Source: Prochlorococcus sp. AG-363-A16 (GTDB taxonomy: Bacteria; Cyanobacteriota; Cyanobacteriia; PCC-6307; Cyanobiaceae). Taken from it: a stretch of 54,977 nucleotides of DNA. Within the stretch, counting starts at the first letter, position 1, and every line of letters begins with the position of its first letter. The translations under genes were made by a program, and so were the position numbers. The notes under the pieces are model-generated. The model was not told where the DNA came from. It did not search any database and was given only the letters and a program-made list of their open reading frames with translations. This document shows, in pieces, positions 53,595-54,977 of this stretch. The DNA lies in contig QCFB01000012.1 in assembly GCA_003280345.1 (NCBI GenBank), forward strand, positions 1-54,977, in the 5' to 3' direction.

Positions 53595-54956
53595 CTATCT
53601 TAAATTTGAGGAATTTATATTTAGAGATCTATGGCAAATCCTATTAATTAGCTTAATAGTATTAATATAAAAGATAATTCCTAATATAGGGTATATTAAT
53701 TGGGTAATTCTTGCGACTAGATTAGAAGAATCGGGTGATATGCTAGCAGATAAATAATTAAATACATAACCCATCAAAAGAGAATCTTCATTAAGGGTTG
53801 GGCAGAGATTGAGAATACAAATATCTTTAATTGGCTTCAATGAGTCAAAGAGTGGAGAGTTCCACATGAAAACAAAAAGAAAAATATATCCAATAAAGAA
53901 TTGTATTAATGATGGAAGTAAAATTTTAAATGATTTATATGTTAAGCACAAATACGCAATAGTAATAATAGAAGACCATCCAAGTGAATGAGAGGTATGG
54001 ATTGCAAAGGAAAGTCCTGTTAAAATCATTAATAAAATAGGTAAGTCCTTTAATTGAAGATCAATAGAAGATAGTTTTCTTAACTTAATAGCAGAAGTTA
54101 TTGAAAGATAAAGGACAATTGCATAAGTCAAATAAAACGAACTAAAAGGCAAAGGATTTGTATTTCTTAAGAGGATTCGAGCACCTTCTCCAACTTCAAA
54201 TTCATAATATGAAGAAGCAGATCTAATTAACAGTTCAATTAAAAGTGGAAGGATAATACAAGATATATAAACAGAAGTAAGTTTGAATACTTTAGGGAAA
54301 GAGTATTTAAATGTATCTAAATATTTAAGTATACAGAATATAAAGAGGAATGTATTAGCAGGGAGCGTAACAACAATTGCTGTGAGTTTAAAAGCAGAAA
54401 TAATTGCTGTTAGTATTGCGAAGTTAACAAATTGGTTTTCAATATTACCTTCGTCTCTAATAGTAAGGAAATATGAAAAAAATATAAACGTATATATTAT
54501 AATGTCATATTGACCAGCGAAAAGTTGTTGCCAAACTATTTGAGGAGAAAGAACTATCAATGCAATATACCTTAAAGGTAACTTTCTTCGTCTTAGAAAA
54601 ATATAAAGTGATAAAAAAGCAAATACTATAGGGATTTTGGCAAAGAATACAAGAAGTAGTTCACTGGGACTATTCGTAAATGATTGATATAAATGTGTAG
54701 GAAGAGCTGTAATTACGTATAAAGGGTATGAATATGGGTAATCGTGGTAGAGAAACTCGGTCGCTGATACCCAGGGAGAGTCCCACTGAAAAATTCCAGA
54801 TTGATAGTCAAAATAAACCTTTTTAAAGACATTGATAAATCTAACTATGTCAACATGAGCAGTAAAAGAAAAGAAAATAGCTTCTATAATAAAAACAAGA
54901 TCAAAAATCAGAAACCGCCAGTCAAATGTATATTTATTTATTGGTGTTGAGTTCAT
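53595..54956 (-). CDS. GT-C-like polytopic membrane protein
   Basis: A 453-residue protein with about ten membrane helices and a large first loop. That loop reads FFSFTAHVDIVRFINVFKKV, where an acidic residue sits as in GT-C transferases, and continues WDSPWVSATEFLYHDYPYSYPLYV. A second motif is LFAGQYDIIIYTFIFFSYFL (GQxD, as in mannosyltransferase-type GT-C). It is probably a lipid-sugar-dependent glycosyltransferase acting outside the membrane. The start is ATG 54956, close to the window end. Confidence 0.65.
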   Translation of the reverse strand: MNSTPINKYTFDWRFLIFDLVFIIEAIFFSFTAHVDIVRFINVFKKVYFDYQSGIFQWDSPWVSATEFLYHDYPYSYPLYVITALPTHLYQSFTNSPSELLLVFFAKIPIVFAFLSLYIFLRRRKLPLRYIALIVLSPQIVWQQLFAGQYDIIIYTFIFFSYFLTIRDEGNIENQFVNFAILTAIISAFKLTAIVVTLPANTFLFIFCILKYLDTFKYSFPKVFKLTSVYISCIILPLLIELLIRSASSYYEFEVGEGARILLRNTNPLPFSSFYLTYAIVLYLSITSAIKLRKLSSIDLQLKDLPILLMILTGLSFAIHTSHSLGWSSIITIAYLCLTYKSFKILLPSLIQFFIGYIFLFVFMWNSPLFDSLKPIKDICILNLCPTLNEDSLLMGYVFNYLSASISPDSSNLVARITQLIYPILGIIFYINTIKLINRICHRSLNINSSNLR

Positions 54957-54977
54957 TTGGGCTTTAGTTAGAAACCT

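Noticed and set aside
1-54977. Prophage, transposon, CRISPR array or tRNA/rRNA genes
   Set aside because: No integrase, transposase, direct-repeat array, tRNA cloverleaf or rRNA segment was recognised; the only long inverted repeats are terminators and the 42563 hairpin. A tRNA scan and CRISPR search would settle it.

Overview
The window is a compact, AT-rich cyanobacterial chromosome segment that reads as a low-GC Prochlorococcus, probably low-light adapted. The support is psaK, petN, thf1/psp29 and a tandem set of short Hli proteins, glucosylglycerate metabolism, and many 40-120 residue proteins separated by AT-rich spacers. No rRNA, tRNA, transposase, integrase or CRISPR array was recognised.

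Layout. (1) 1-5373: a plus-strand osmolyte operon, with the 3' part of ggpS (glucosylglycerol-phosphate synthase) followed by a complete sugar ABC importer resembling GgtBCDA. (2) 5467-19779: mostly housekeeping and photosynthesis genes: DUF2499 and DUF3593 proteins, psaK, a geranylgeranyl-reductase-family oxidoreductase, dxs, ilvA, scpB-like, yggT-like, mazG-like, pyk, an FtsX/MacB-type permease, ftsH, clpP, thf1, petN with a 45-residue companion, and clpS. (3) 19892-24957: small secreted, membrane or unknown proteins plus a GT39-like membrane glycosyltransferase. (4) 25464-30314: a glucosylglycerate locus. gpgS diverges from a minus-strand operon of a GH13_18 phosphorylase, gpgP and glycerate kinase; together these could make, break and recycle the solute. 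(5) 30444-33714: small proteins and a DUF2079 membrane protein. (6) 33890-41229: a tight seven-gene minus-strand operon that looks like an envelope-glycan system. It encodes a class II aldolase, a tandem-duplicated nucleotidyltransferase, GtrA, GT2, a GDPD-like protein, a GT-C membrane protein fused to a uridine-kinase-like domain that has lost its P-loop, and a HAD phosphatase. It is my best candidate for an undescribed pathway. (7) 41490-51887: short conserved proteins, a Yfr1-like small RNA with a second copy of its core motif nearby, a DUF938 protein, a GT4 glycosyltransferase, an orphan Nif11 peptide, a cupin, a GST/dehydrogenase pair and a DUF1499 protein. (8) 51975-54956: a second copy of a small helical protein, four Hli genes ending in a strong terminator, and another GT-C-like membrane protein.

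Two compatible-solute systems (glucosylglycerol and glucosylglycerate) flank the housekeeping block. Cell-surface glycan genes recur as one operon plus four scattered membrane or cytosolic glycosyltransferase-like genes. All assignments come from reading motifs by eye; no database search was run. Several start codons are judgement calls and are marked as such.
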